A stretch of 52,048 nt of DNA from the NCBI GenBank assembly GCA_020057245.1, contig JAGVGD010000027.1, positions 1 to 52,048 of the forward strand, given 5' to 3'. Origin of the DNA: Thiobacillus sp. (GTDB lineage Bacteria; Pseudomonadota; Gammaproteobacteria; Burkholderiales; Thiobacillaceae). The position numbers and the translations under genes are program-made. The first letter of the stretch is position 1. Each line of letters begins with the position of its first letter. Of this stretch, positions 7,952 to 16,771 are shown piece by piece. A model generated the notes under the pieces. That model made no database searches, was not told the DNA's origin, and was given only the letters and a program-made list of their open reading frames with translations.

Positions 7952-9127
7952 ATGAATCAGAACACAACCCCCAGCAAGCCGGCCGAGCCTTCCAACACCG
8001 CCCCCTCCAGCCAGGCAGAACCTGCTGAAGGGAAAGCCGAGGCGCAGCCTGCGGCCGACAAATCGGTTCAGCGCGGTACCCTGGGCCTGTTGCTGCTGAT
8101 CGGTTTTTCCCTCATCTGGTACCTGTTTGCGGATCGCTACTCCCCCTACTCTTCGCAGGCGCGCGTGCAGGCTTTTGTGGTGCCGGTCGCGCCAGAGGTA
8201 GCCGGACGCATCAACCGCGTGCTGGTCAAAAACAATCAGCAGGTTGTGGCCGGACAGCCTTTGTTCGAGCTCGATGACAGCCAGTACCGCATCGCGCTGG
8301 CCAAGGCGCGCTCGGACTACGACACGGCACTCAACTCGGTCAACGCGGCGACAGCGGGCGTGGCCAACGCCGAGGCGAATCTGCGGGTGGCGCGGGCGGG
8401 CTTGCTCAAAGCCAGCCAGGACGCGAGCCGGCAGGAAAAACTGTATCAGGAAGACCCCGGCGCAATCTCGGTCCGGCGCCTGGAAATCGCGCGTGCCACC
8501 CTCGAAGAGTCGCGTGGCCGGGTCGAGGCCGCGCAGGCGCAGGTCAGGCAGGCGCGCGAACAGGAAGGCGGCCCGCTCGACAGCAATGCCAAGCTGTTGA
8601 GCGCAAAGCAGGCGGTCAAAAAAGCCGAGCTCGACATGCAACACGCGGTGCTGCGGGCGCCCGGCCGCGGCCTGGTCACCGACCTGCGCACCGATGCCGG
8701 GCAATTTGCCACTGCGGGCACCCCGCTGTTGACGCTGATCGCGGTGCACGATTTGTGGATCAGTGCCGACATGACCGAAAACAACCTCAGCCAGATTCGG
8801 CCAGGCAACCCTGTGGAAATCGTGCTCGATGCGCTGCCGGGCAAAGTATTGAAGGGCAAGGTCCGCAGCATCGGCCGCGGAGTCAGCTCGGGCGAGTCCA
8901 CCCAGGGCGGCTTGCCGACCATCCAGAACGACGGTGACTGGCTGCGGCAATCGCAACGTTTTCCGGTCGCCATCGAATTCGAGTCGCAAGCGCTGAAACC
9001 CGTTCTTAGCGGCGCCCGCGTCGGTGGCCAGGCCGACGTGATTGTCTACACCGGAGACAATTTCATCCTCAACACGCTGAGCCGTGGCTACATCCGGCTG
9101 ATGAGCTGGCTGTCGTTTGCCTACTAA
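7952..9127 (+). CDS. HlyD/EmrA-type membrane fusion (adaptor) protein
   Basis: A 391-residue periplasmic adaptor anchored by one membrane helix (about 43-60) after a proline/alanine-rich cytoplasmic tail. It shows the split biotinyl-lipoyl-like domain (VAPEVAGRINRVLVKNNQQV and VLRAPGRGLVTDLRTDAG), a long alpha-hairpin between them (about 110-220), and a beta-barrel region with WISADMTENNLSQIRPG. It links the pump to the outer-membrane lipoprotein encoded just upstream. The next gene, a DUF2955 pump, starts ten bases after its stop. This pairing resembles AaeA with AaeB. Confidence 0.92.
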   Translation: MNQNTTPSKPAEPSNTAPSSQAEPAEGKAEAQPAADKSVQRGTLGLLLLIGFSLIWYLFADRYSPYSSQARVQAFVVPVAPEVAGRINRVLVKNNQQVVAGQPLFELDDSQYRIALAKARSDYDTALNSVNAATAGVANAEANLRVARAGLLKASQDASRQEKLYQEDPGAISVRRLEIARATLEESRGRVEAAQAQVRQAREQEGGPLDSNAKLLSAKQAVKKAELDMQHAVLRAPGRGLVTDLRTDAGQFATAGTPLLTLIAVHDLWISADMTENNLSQIRPGNPVEIVLDALPGKVLKGKVRSIGRGVSSGESTQGGLPTIQNDGDWLRQSQRFPVAIEFESQALKPVLSGARVGGQADVIVYTGDNFILNTLSRGYIRLMSWLSFAY

Positions 9128-9136
9128 GGGCGCGTA

Positions 9137-10171
9137 ATGGACTTGCCGAGCTTGCGAACCTACCGTCTGGCCCTGGGAACCGGTCTTGCCGTCCTCGTCG
9201 CCTACGGCCTCAAGCTCACCGTTCCATTTCTGGCAGTCATCATCGCGCTGATCCTGCTGATGAAGCCGGGTCCGCCGCTCCCCCCGCTGAAAGGCCTGCT
9301 GCTCGCAGGGATCGTTGGCATCATTGTGAGTGCCGGGGTGTTGCTGGTTCCCCTGCTGGATAAAACGCCCTATGCCAGCATCCTGCTGGTTGCGCTGCTG
9401 CTGTTCCACCTGTTTTACTGGGGGCAGAAAACCAGCAACCCGCTGGTCACCATCCTTGTGCTTTCGGTCACCTTGATTCCGGTGGCCGGTCTGACCTCGC
9501 AGGCGCTTGCCCTGGGGATCGCCGCTGCGCTCGCGACCGGCTTGCTGATCGGCATCTTTGTCAGCCTGATCTCCCACGCCTTTTTCCCGGAACCGGACGC
9601 GCCCAAACCGACCGTCTCCCAAGCTGCCCAGCCCGCCCCAGCCGCACACTGGATCGCCTGGCGCGGCACCCTGATCGTGATGCCCGTTTTTCTGCTCGCC
9701 TTAAGCAACCCGGCGGTCTATCTGCCAGCTATTCTGAAAGCGGTGAGCCTGGGGCAGCAGGCCTCGACGCTCGACGCCCGCCGCGCGGGAAGCGAGCTCG
9801 TGTTGTCAACCCTGCTCGGAGTCGCCGCCACGGCCCTGTTCTGGGCTGGGTTGCGCCTCTGCCCATCACTCTGGATGTACGTGCTGTGGTCCATGCTGCT
9901 TGCCGGCTGGTTCGGCAAGCGGCTCTATGGCCTGGTCCAGAGCGGCTATTCGCGTGGCTTCTGGCAGGACGGGCTAATCACCACCTTCATTCTGCTCGGG
10001 CCGATGCTGCAGGACAGTGCCAACGCGCCCGACATGCTGCTCAAACTGGCCATGCGGGTCGCGTTGTTTATCGGCGTGGCGCTGTATGCCTGGCTGATGG
10101 TGTATCTACTGGAAGAATGGCGCGCCCGTCGGCGTGCGCAAACAGTCATCAAGGAGAACGTTTTATGCTGA
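9137..10171 (+). CDS. DUF2955/FUSC-like membrane pump component
   Basis: A 344-residue protein with about ten predicted membrane segments in two blocks (about 10-160 and 175-330), the architecture of DUF2955 proteins related to the FUSC/AaeB aromatic-acid exporters. A proline/alanine-rich linker (about 152-172) separates the halves. Given the adaptor and outer-membrane factor beside it, it is probably the inner-membrane pump of this exporter, energised by the proton gradient in known relatives. It is about half the length of AaeB and lacks a large soluble domain. The stop overlaps the next gene by seven bases. Confidence 0.82.
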   Translation: MDLPSLRTYRLALGTGLAVLVAYGLKLTVPFLAVIIALILLMKPGPPLPPLKGLLLAGIVGIIVSAGVLLVPLLDKTPYASILLVALLLFHLFYWGQKTSNPLVTILVLSVTLIPVAGLTSQALALGIAAALATGLLIGIFVSLISHAFFPEPDAPKPTVSQAAQPAPAAHWIAWRGTLIVMPVFLLALSNPAVYLPAILKAVSLGQQASTLDARRAGSELVLSTLLGVAATALFWAGLRLCPSLWMYVLWSMLLAGWFGKRLYGLVQSGYSRGFWQDGLITTFILLGPMLQDSANAPDMLLKLAMRVALFIGVALYAWLMVYLLEEWRARRRAQTVIKENVLC

Positions 10172-10608
10172 AAACGCTTGTGATCGGGCTACCGGTCATG
10201 CTGCTGTGCCTCATGATTCAGGCAACCCTGACCGGGCTCAGCGTGCAGCATTTTTTACGGAGCATCACCCCTGGCGCACCCCAGCTGAAAACCCTGGCCA
10301 ACATCCGCTTGCTGATGGTGGCCATGCTCATCCTGATGCTGGGCAACCTGTTGCAGATCACCATTTGGGGGGCGCTGTTTGTCTGGCTGGGCGAGTTTAC
10401 CGAGCTCTCTGAAGCGGTGTACCACTCGGCGGTGAATTACGCCTCGCTCGGTTACGGCGATATCGTGATGAGCAAGAGCTGGAAACTGCTCGGCCCGCTG
10501 GAAGCGGTCAACGGCGTGTTGATGTGCGGCATGACAGCGGGCGTGCTCATGAGCATGCTGCAGTTGCAGATCAAACAGATCGTGACCAGTAAGCATCTGC
10601 TGGATTGA
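10165..10608 (+). CDS. Small two-helix K+-channel-like protein
   Basis: A 147-residue protein with an N-terminal helix (about 4-28), a second helix (about 46-75), a pore loop with the selectivity-filter-like ASLGYGD (93-99), and a final helix (about 110-132). This is the ion_trans_2 pattern of a tetrameric K+ channel, with SLGYG in place of the classical TVGYG and no cytosolic sensor domain. The start has AAGGAG at 10151-10156 and overlaps the pump gene by seven bases, so expression is coupled. It may balance charge during export; that role is inference. The larger frame starting at 9886 is a shadow of the upstream gene. Confidence 0.83.
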   Translation: MLKTLVIGLPVMLLCLMIQATLTGLSVQHFLRSITPGAPQLKTLANIRLLMVAMLILMLGNLLQITIWGALFVWLGEFTELSEAVYHSAVNYASLGYGDIVMSKSWKLLGPLEAVNGVLMCGMTAGVLMSMLQLQIKQIVTSKHLLD

Positions 10609-10742
10609 GCTGGGTTGAAATAAGGCGGAAGCTCATGAGGTGAGGCGGGTCGGGTAAAATCCGCGCTGACTTTTCCCGCGTTCGCGTACGGATGCAGGCA
10701 GTCCGGCCCGGACGTTCCAATGAGATCCCCCCCGCTATCCCC

Positions 10743-11093
10743 ATGAAACTCTACGGCATTCCCAACTGCACCACCGTCAAGAAAGCCCGCGCCTGGCTGG
10801 CCGAACATCAGCTCGACGTGGTGTTTCACGATTTCAAGAAACAGGGCGTCGACCCTGACTGGCTCGCCGGCGTGGCCGCGCAAACCGGCTGGCAGGCGCT
10901 GCTCAATACGCGCGGCACCACCTGGCGCAAACTGAGCGAAGCCGAAAAGGCCGCCGCCGGCGACGCCGCGGGCGCGTTGGCCTTGATGCAGACGCAGTCC
11001 AGCGTGATCAAGCGCCCGGTGCTCGAAGTCGAAGGCAGGTATCATCTGGGCTTCGACGAGGCGCAATACCAAAGCCTCTTCAAGCATCTATAA
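10743..11093 (+). CDS. ArsC/Spx-family YffB-like protein
   Basis: A 116-residue thioredoxin-fold protein of the YffB branch of the arsenate-reductase family. It begins MKLYGIPNCTTVKKARAWL, with the single conserved cysteine C9 and the following basic residues, and ends with VIKRPVLEVEGRYHLGFD, a family signature. YffB proteins are small cytoplasmic glutathione-linked thiol proteins of unclear role; true arsenate reduction is not shown by sequence. A frame reaching 10692 adds 17 residues that are not family-like, so the ATG at 10743 is used. It is followed after 23 bases by a DUF302 gene and then dapE, as in other proteobacteria. Confidence 0.87.
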   Translation: MKLYGIPNCTTVKKARAWLAEHQLDVVFHDFKKQGVDPDWLAGVAAQTGWQALLNTRGTTWRKLSEAEKAAAGDAAGALALMQTQSSVIKRPVLEVEGRYHLGFDEAQYQSLFKHL

Positions 11094-11116
11094 AAAATCA
11101 TTACGGAGTTTCTGCC

Positions 11117-11614
11117 ATGCGATTGCCCCCCCGCTTCGCCGCGTTGATCCAGGCTTTCGGACTGGCGCTGGTGCTGGGCTTTGCCCTGCCGGCCACGGCT
11201 GCCGCCCCCGCGATTTATACACACAGCGCGCGCATGCCCGCCGACGCGGCCTACTCGCTGCTCTACGCCACGCTGGAAAAGAATGGCTTCTATGTGATTT
11301 TCGAGCCCGACATGGGGCGCAGCTTGGCGGGCATGAAAGACACGCTCGGCGCGGACTACAACCGCAACCAGCTCAGCACCATGAAGAGTCTGGTGTTCTG
11401 CAAGCCGCGCGCCACCAATGAAATCGCCAACGCCGACCCGGCCTTGCTGGCCTTGTGTCCGCTGCACATCACGCTGACCCACAAGGACGGCGTGTCGACG
11501 GTGTATTTCGTCCGGCCATCGGCGATTGCCGCCGGCAGCCCCGGCGCAGCGCTGGTCCAGACACTGGAAGCCGGCATCGTCAAAGTCATCGAAAGCGCGC
11601 TCGATGGCAAATGA
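11117..11614 (+). CDS. Secreted DUF302-domain protein
   Basis: A 165-residue protein with a cleavable signal peptide (hydrophobic about 12-28, likely cut after ATAAA), followed by a DUF302-like domain in which [28 protein letters not shown] matches the usual opening. Two cysteines (in VFCKP and LALCPL) could form a disulfide in the periplasm. The function of DUF302 is not established. The gene overlaps the dapE start by 11 bases, so the two are probably co-translated. Confidence 0.78.
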   Translation: MRLPPRFAALIQAFGLALVLGFALPATAAAPAIYTHSARMPADAAYSLLYATLEKNGFYVIFEPDMGRSLAGMKDTLGADYNRNQLSTMKSLVFCKPRATNEIANADPALLALCPLHITLTHKDGVSTVYFVRPSAIAAGSPGAALVQTLEAGIVKVIESALDGK

Positions 11615-12764
11615 AACCCACAAGGATGAAACCCTGGTCAACGAAACGCTGGCGCTTGCCGTCGAACTGCTGCGCCGCAAATCGCTGACGCCCGATCACG
11701 CCGGCTGTCACGACCTGATCGCGCAACGGCTGCAGGCGCTGGGCTTTCACATCGAGCGGCATGGCCACAATGGCGTCGACAACCTGTGGGCACGCCGCGG
11801 CCACGTCGCGCCGCTGGTGTGCTTTGCCGGCCATAGCGACGTGGTGCCGACCGGGCCGGTGGAACGCTGGCAGTCCGATCCCTTCGAGCCCACGGTGCGC
11901 GATGGCCAGCTCTACGCGCGCGGCGCGGCCGACATGAAAACCTCGCTCGCGGCTTTTGTCACTGCCACCGAACGCTTCGTCGCCGCCCATCCCGACCACG
12001 CAGGCTCGCTGGGCTTTCTGATCACCTCGGACGAGGAAGGCCCGGCGACCGACGGCACGGTCAAGCTGGTGGAAGCGCTGAAGGCGCGCGGCGAGTTTCT
12101 CGATTTTTGCATTATTGGCGAGCCCACCAGCGCCGCCGAGTTCGGCGACACCATCAAGAACGGACGGCGCGGCTCCCTGTCCGGCAAGCTCACCATCAAG
12201 GGCGTGCAAGGCCACATCGCTTACCCGCATCTGGCCAAAAACCCGATCCATCTCGCCGCGCCCGCCATCGCCGAGCTCGCCGACACCATGTGGGACGAAG
12301 GCAATGCCTATTTCCCGGCCACCACCTGGCAAATCTCCAATATCCACGGCGGCACCGGCGCAAACAATGTGATCCCGGGCACGCTGGTGATCGATTTCAA
12401 TTTCCGCTTTTCCACCGCCAGCACCGCAGAAGGCCTGATGGACGCGCTGCACGAAATCCTCAACAGCCACGGACTCGACTTCGAAATCGACTGGCACCTC
12501 TCAGGGCGGCCGTTCCTGACGCCGCGCGGCGCACTGTGCGAGCACCTCTCCGACGCCATTCGCGAAGTCACCGGCGTGACGCCCGAGCTGTCCACCACCG
12601 GCGGCACTTCGGACGGCCGTTTCATCGCAGACATCTGCCCGCAGGTGGTCGAGTTCGGGCCGCTCAACATGAGCATCCATAAAATCAACGAACACGTTGC
12701 GGTGGAAAACATCGAACCGCTGGCGGCGATCTACCAAAAAACCCTGGAAAAACTGCTGACATGA
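11604..12764 (+). CDS. dapE: Succinyl-diaminopimelate desuccinylase
   Basis: A 386-residue dizinc hydrolase that removes succinate from N-succinyl-LL-diaminopimelate in the lysine and peptidoglycan pathway. Metal and catalytic residues are visible: H77 and D79 ([10 protein letters not shown]), D110 (GAADMKTS), E144/E145 ([11 protein letters not shown]), E173 (IIGEPTS) and H359 ([10 protein letters not shown]). Length matches the family. The start at 11604 is inside the end of the DUF302 gene; the frame further upstream is that gene's shadow. prmB starts four bases before its stop. Confidence 0.96.
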   Translation: MANETHKDETLVNETLALAVELLRRKSLTPDHAGCHDLIAQRLQALGFHIERHGHNGVDNLWARRGHVAPLVCFAGHSDVVPTGPVERWQSDPFEPTVRDGQLYARGAADMKTSLAAFVTATERFVAAHPDHAGSLGFLITSDEEGPATDGTVKLVEALKARGEFLDFCIIGEPTSAAEFGDTIKNGRRGSLSGKLTIKGVQGHIAYPHLAKNPIHLAAPAIAELADTMWDEGNAYFPATTWQISNIHGGTGANNVIPGTLVIDFNFRFSTASTAEGLMDALHEILNSHGLDFEIDWHLSGRPFLTPRGALCEHLSDAIREVTGVTPELSTTGGTSDGRFIADICPQVVEFGPLNMSIHKINEHVAVENIEPLAAIYQKTLEKLLT

Positions 12765-13675
12765 CTGGCTCCGACAACATTGGATTCGATGACACCGAAT
12801 CCCTCATCACCCTGCGCGACTGGCTGCGCTTTGCGGTGTCGCGTTTTAATGAATCGAAGCTGTTTTTCGGCCACGGCTCCGACAACGCCTTCGACGAAGC
12901 GGTCTACCTGATCCTGCACACCCTGCATCTGCCGCTCGACCGGCTCGACCCCTTTCTCGATGCCAGCCTCACCCACGCCGAAGCCGAACAGGTCAAAACC
13001 GTGATCGAGCGTCGCGTGCACGAGCGCATTCCCGCCGCCTATCTCACCCACGAAGCCTGGCTGGCCGGCAACCGCTTTTACGTGGATGAGCGGGTGATCG
13101 TGCCGCGCTCCTTCATTGCCGAGCTGCTGCCCGAGCAGTTGTCCCCCTGGGTCGAGACCCCGGAAATCGTCACCCGCGCGCTTGATCTGTGCACCGGTTC
13201 CGGCTGCCTCGCCATCCTGGCCGCGCTGGCTTTTCCCGACGCCCGCATCGACGCGGTGGACCTGTCGCGCGACGCGCTCGATGTCGCCACCCGCAACGTC
13301 GCCGATTACGGCCTGCAGGACCGGGTCGAACTGATCGAGTCGGATTTGTTCAAGGCGCTGTCGGGCCGCAGCTACGACCTCATCATCAGCAATCCGCCGT
13401 ATGTGAACGCCGAATCGGTCGCTGCGCTGCCCGCGGAATACCAGGCCGAGCCCGCGCTGGCGCTGGGCTCCGGCGTCGACGGCTTGGACGCCACCCGGCA
13501 GATCCTGGCGCAGGCCAAATCCCACCTCAATCCGGGCGGCCTGCTGGTGGTCGAAATCGGCCACAACCGCGACGTCCTCGAAGCGGCCTACCCCGGCTTG
13601 CCCTTCACCTGGCTGGAAACCGAAAGCGGCGACCAGTTCGTGTTCATGCTGCGGCAGGAAGACCTGCCCGGCTGA
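12761..13675 (+). CDS. prmB: Ribosomal protein L3 glutamine N5-methyltransferase
   Basis: A 304-residue methyltransferase that modifies a glutamine of ribosomal protein L3. It has the N-terminal helical PrmB/PrmC domain, SAM motif [13 protein letters not shown] (141-152) and the catalytic NPPY (211-214), which binds the glutamine side chain. The N-terminal segments [18 protein letters not shown] and [18 protein letters not shown] favour PrmB over PrmC. It overlaps dapE by four bases (ATGA), showing translational coupling. Confidence 0.94.
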   Translation: MTGSDNIGFDDTESLITLRDWLRFAVSRFNESKLFFGHGSDNAFDEAVYLILHTLHLPLDRLDPFLDASLTHAEAEQVKTVIERRVHERIPAAYLTHEAWLAGNRFYVDERVIVPRSFIAELLPEQLSPWVETPEIVTRALDLCTGSGCLAILAALAFPDARIDAVDLSRDALDVATRNVADYGLQDRVELIESDLFKALSGRSYDLIISNPPYVNAESVAALPAEYQAEPALALGSGVDGLDATRQILAQAKSHLNPGGLLVVEIGHNRDVLEAAYPGLPFTWLETESGDQFVFMLRQEDLPG

Positions 13676-13731
13676 ATTCACGCCCACATCGCTGACCGGG
13701 CCACGTAACAAGGCCGGCAATCGGCTGCGTT

Positions 13732-13756
13732 TATAATGCCCCGACCATAACGGGGC
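13732..13756 (+). promoter_or_regulatory. Perfect -10 box followed by a leader hairpin
   Basis: TATAAT at 13732-13737 is followed at once by a six-base-pair hairpin, GCCCCG-N7-CGGGGC (13738-13756). No convincing -35 box is seen. It lies upstream of the channel-like gene and could be its promoter and start region. Confidence 0.3.
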
Positions 13757-13803
13757 CCAGGCTGTCCGCCCTGCATTCTTCCCCTCTGACACAGGAGCAA
13801 ACC

Positions 13804-14469
13804 ATGCAACAGCAACTCGATGTGTTCGTCGCTTCACTCACCACTTTCTGGACCCAGCTGGCCAGCTTCGTGCCCCAGCTGATCGCCGCGCTGGTGTTGC
13901 TGTTTGTCGGCTGGCTGCTCGCCAACCTGGCAAAAACCGGCGTGATGAAGCTGCTCGACGTGCTGAAATTCGACAGCCTGGCGGAGAAAACCGGCATCGA
14001 GGCTTTCCTCAAGCAAGGCAACCTCGATGTGTCGCTGTCGCGCCTGCTGGGCAAGCTCACCTACTGGATCATCATCTTCGTGGTCATCGTCACCGTCGCC
14101 AACAGCCTCGGACTGCACATGGTGGCCGAGCTGTTCAACAAGATCGTGCTCTACATCCCCAACATCATCGTCGCCATTCTGGTGCTGGTGTTCGGCACGC
14201 TGGTGGCGCGTTTCATCAACCGCCTGGTGTTCGCCTACCTCAACAACATGGGCGTGCAGGGCGCGCTCACCATCAGCACGCTATCGGAATACGGCGTCAT
14301 CATCTTCGTGGTGTTCGTCGCGCTGGAACAGCTGGCGATCGGCACCACCCTGCTGACCGCCGCCTTCCAGATCGGATTCGGCGCGATCGGCCTGGCGTTT
14401 GCGCTGGCGTTCGGGCTGGGCGGCCGCGAGTGGGCGGCGGGCGTGATCAAGAAGCTGACCGAAAAATAA
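13804..14469 (+). CDS. Mechanosensitive-channel-like membrane protein (TM-helix repeats)
   Basis: A 221-residue membrane protein with two copies of the conserved TM-helix motif found in MscS-related CmpX-like proteins. The first is PQLIAALVLLFVGWLLANLAKTG (split here by eye at about 24-46), the second near IPNIIVAILVLVFGTLVARF. The C-terminus has GFGAIGLAFALAFGLGGREWA, the family's glycine-rich end. The large cytoplasmic MscS vestibule is absent, so ion conduction is not assured. It begins after AGGAGC and is followed by a hairpin that may end the transcript. Confidence 0.82.
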   Translation: MQQQLDVFVASLTTFWTQLASFVPQLIAALVLLFVGWLLANLAKTGVMKLLDVLKFDSLAEKTGIEAFLKQGNLDVSLSRLLGKLTYWIIIFVVIVTVANSLGLHMVAELFNKIVLYIPNIIVAILVLVFGTLVARFINRLVFAYLNNMGVQGALTISTLSEYGVIIFVVFVALEQLAIGTTLLTAAFQIGFGAIGLAFALAFGLGGREWAAGVIKKLTEK

Positions 14470-14489
14470 GCCTGCACGCTTCCAGACCC

Positions 14490-14527
14490 CGGCCTGCGTC
14501 GTTATTTGCGCAGGCCGTTGCATTTCT
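14490..14527 (+). terminator. Probable terminator after the channel-like gene
   Basis: A perfect nine-base-pair stem (14490-14498 with 14509-14517, CGGCCTGCG/CGCAGGCCG), ten-base loop, followed by a weak T-containing tail TTGCATTTCT. Confidence 0.45.
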
Positions 14528-14543
14528 GGCCTGGCCAGGAAGC

Positions 14544-14572
14544 TTGTTCAATAAGCAAGCCCGACCTATCAT
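14544..14572 (+). promoter_or_regulatory. Predicted promoter of vapBC
   Basis: TTGTTC (14544-14549), 17-base spacer, TATCAT (14567-14572), 30 bases before the vapB start. Two interleaved direct repeats follow: GATACAC at 14580-14586 and 14592-14598, and CATGCGCA at 14570-14577 and 14601-14608. Confidence 0.45.
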
Positions 14573-14601
14573 GCGCATAGATACACGAAAGGATACACAT
14601 C

Positions 14602-14796
14602 ATGCGCACCAATATCGTGATTGACGACAAGCTCATGGATAGCACCCTGCGGGCAACCGGATTGAAGACCAAGCGGGAAGCAGTGGAACTGGGACTTCGT
14701 ACCCTGTTGCGACTCAAGCAGCAAGAGGAGATCAAACGCTATCGTGGCAAGCTCGATTGGCAAGGCGACCTTGATGCCATGCGGATCGACAAGTGA
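14602..14796 (+). CDS. vapB: VapB-type antitoxin
   Basis: A 64-residue antitoxin of the VapB (DUF2191) kind. MRTNIVIDDKLM is the ribbon that binds DNA as a dimer; the following helix carries TGLKTKREAVELGLRTLL, and the acidic/basic C-terminus would wrap the toxin. It neutralises the VapC RNase and is expected to repress the operon. A ribosome site AAAGG lies upstream. The gene overlaps vapC by GTGA. Confidence 0.92.
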   Translation: MRTNIVIDDKLMDSTLRATGLKTKREAVELGLRTLLRLKQQEEIKRYRGKLDWQGDLDAMRIDK

Positions 14797-15194
14797 TTCT
14801 GGTCGATTCCAGCGTCTGGATAGACTATTTCAGGGGAGCCGTTACGCCCCAGACAGACAAGCTGGATTCGCTGCTTGGCATTGAGCCCATCGCGACGGGC
14901 GACCTCGTTTTGACCGAAGTGCTGCAGGGTTTTTCCAGCGACCGGGATTTCAAACAAGCCGAGAAGCTGATGACATCTCTGGTGATCGTGGACTTGGCGG
15001 GACAGGAAATGGCTATCCAGGCTGCAAAAAATTTTCGTACGTTGCGATCACTCGGGATAACCGTTCGCAAGACCATTGATACGGTGATTGCCACACGCTG
15101 CATCGAGAGCGGGTTACCCCTTCTGTACAGCGACCGGGATTTCGATCCTTTTGTCGAACACCTCGGTCTACGTTCAGCACTGGCTGAAATCTGA
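14793..15194 (+). CDS. vapC: VapC-type PIN-domain RNase toxin
   Basis: A 133-residue PIN-domain toxin. The acidic metal-binding residues are all visible: D5 (MILVDSSVWID), E42 (VLTEVLQGF), D96 (KTIDTVIA) and D114 (LLYSDRDFD). VapC toxins cut specific tRNAs or rRNA. The start is a GTG (14793-14795) overlapping the vapB stop, which favours coupled synthesis. It ends 13 bases from the convergent rluB. Confidence 0.93.
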   Translation: MILVDSSVWIDYFRGAVTPQTDKLDSLLGIEPIATGDLVLTEVLQGFSSDRDFKQAEKLMTSLVIVDLAGQEMAIQAAKNFRTLRSLGITVRKTIDTVIATRCIESGLPLLYSDRDFDPFVEHLGLRSALAEI

Positions 15195-15206
15195 CCGCTA
15201 CGCTGT

Positions 15207-16097
15207 TCAGCGAATGCGCGGCTTGCGCGTGTGCTTGTCGGGCACGCCGCGCATCTGGCGGCGCGGGCTGGGCGCCATGTCGGCCCATTCGAGCACGCGG
15301 GCAACCAGTTCGTCGTCGATTTCCATTTTCTGCCCGCGACGTAGTTGCGGGGGCAGCGCAATCGGGCCGAAGCGGACGCGGGTCAGCCGCGACACGGTCA
15401 GGCCGAAATGCTCGAACAGACGCCGCACTTCGCGCTTGCGGCCTTCCTTGATGATGACGCGATACCAGCGGTTGACCCCTTCGCCGCCGCCGGCAAAACA
15501 GCTTTCGACATGCGCCGGGCCGTCGTCGAGTTCCACGCCGGCCATCAGCTGCGCAATCATGTCTTCGGAGAGTTCGCCCAATATCCGCACGGCGTATTCG
15601 CGCTCGACTTCGAAGCGCGGGTGCATCAGGTTGTTGGCCAGTTCACCATTTGTGGTGAAAATCATCAGGCCGTCGGTGTTGTAGTCCAGCCGGCCGATGG
15701 CGATCCACTTGGCGCCGCGCAATTTGGGCAGGGCATCGAACACGGTGGCGCGTCCCTTGGGGTCGTCGCGGCTGACGATCTCGCCGTCCGACTTGTGGTA
15801 AATCAGGATGCGGGTGCGCTTTTCGTCAAAACGCAGATAAATGCGGCGGCCACTGACCTTGACGACGTCGCGCGGGCCAACCTTGCTGCCGATGGTCGCG
15901 GTTTCGCCGTTGACCTGCACCCGGCCCTCGGCAATCCACTCTTCCATTTCGCGACGCGAGCCCACACCGGCGGAGGCCAGGGCTTTTTGCAGGCGCTCGC
16001 TGCTGGCCTCGGGCGCAATGGCCTGCTGCAGGCGGCTCGCCGCCCGCCCCAGGGGGGCATTCGGCGAACGGCGGATGGGGGATAAAGGGCGGGCCAT
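15207..16097 (-). CDS. rluB: 23S rRNA pseudouridine synthase, RluB type
   Basis: A 296-residue RsuA/RluB-family enzyme that makes a pseudouridine in 23S rRNA (position 2605 in E. coli). An N-terminal extension of about 30 residues precedes the S4 RNA-binding domain (about 33-80) and the catalytic domain with aspartate D138 in GRLDYNTDG. The basic C-terminal tail (RQMRGVPDKHTRKPRIR) is common in the group. It follows scpB by two bases in the common order scpA-scpB-rluB. Confidence 0.93.
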   Translation of the reverse strand: MARPLSPIRRSPNAPLGRAASRLQQAIAPEASSERLQKALASAGVGSRREMEEWIAEGRVQVNGETATIGSKVGPRDVVKVSGRRIYLRFDEKRTRILIYHKSDGEIVSRDDPKGRATVFDALPKLRGAKWIAIGRLDYNTDGLMIFTTNGELANNLMHPRFEVEREYAVRILGELSEDMIAQLMAGVELDDGPAHVESCFAGGGEGVNRWYRVIIKEGRKREVRRLFEHFGLTVSRLTRVRFGPIALPPQLRRGQKMEIDDELVARVLEWADMAPSPRRQMRGVPDKHTRKPRIR

Positions 16098-16099
16098 AT

Positions 16100-16771
16100 T
16101 CAGGGACTCTCAATGACAGCGCAGGCAGTTTCGATCACTGCGCCAAATGTCTGGGGGGTGCCATTGTCCAGCAATTCGGCCCGCAATTCCGGAATCAATG
16201 CAGTTTCGTCCGGCGTCACCAGGGTGCCCAGCTCTTCCAGCGGCGGCAGTTCGGACAGGGTGCGCAGGTTGAGATCGCTCAAAAAGTGCTCGGTGGTGCC
16301 GAACAGCGTGGGCCGGCCGGGCACGTCGCGGTGGCCGATGGCCTCGATCCAGCCGCGTTCTTCCAGCGTCTTGATGATGTGGGGATTGACCGACACCCCG
16401 CGGATATCCTCGATATCGCCGCGCGTCACCGGCTGGCGGTAGGCAATGATGGCCAGCGTTTCGAGCACGGCACGCGAATAACGCGGCGGCTTTTCGTTTT
16501 TCAGCCGCGCGATCCAGGTCTGCATTTCGGGGCGGGTCTGGAAGCGCCAGCCGTCCGCCACCTGCACCAGTTCCACGCCGCGACCCTGCCAGTCGGCACG
16601 CAGGCCTTCGAGCGCTTGGCGCAGGGTGTCGTTGGGCATGACGGGTGCGGACTCGTCGGGTTCGAACATGCGCTTGAGCTCGTTCAGCGACAGCGGTTCC
16701 ACCGCCACCAACAGCGCGGCTTCCAGCACACGCTTCAAATCGTCGGGAGAATCATTCGGCTGCAGGTTCAT
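16100..16771 (-). CDS. scpB: Segregation and condensation protein B
   Basis: A 223-residue ScpB with two winged-helix domains (about 10-85 and 95-180); the conserved [20 protein letters not shown] opens the second. ScpB dimers bind ScpA and regulate the Smc complex that compacts and separates chromosomes. The start overlaps scpA by 20 bases. The C-terminal 40 residues are acidic and variable. Confidence 0.95.
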   Translation of the reverse strand: MNLQPNDSPDDLKRVLEAALLVAVEPLSLNELKRMFEPDESAPVMPNDTLRQALEGLRADWQGRGVELVQVADGWRFQTRPEMQTWIARLKNEKPPRYSRAVLETLAIIAYRQPVTRGDIEDIRGVSVNPHIIKTLEERGWIEAIGHRDVPGRPTLFGTTEHFLSDLNLRTLSELPPLEELGTLVTPDETALIPELRAELLDNGTPQTFGAVIETACAVIESP

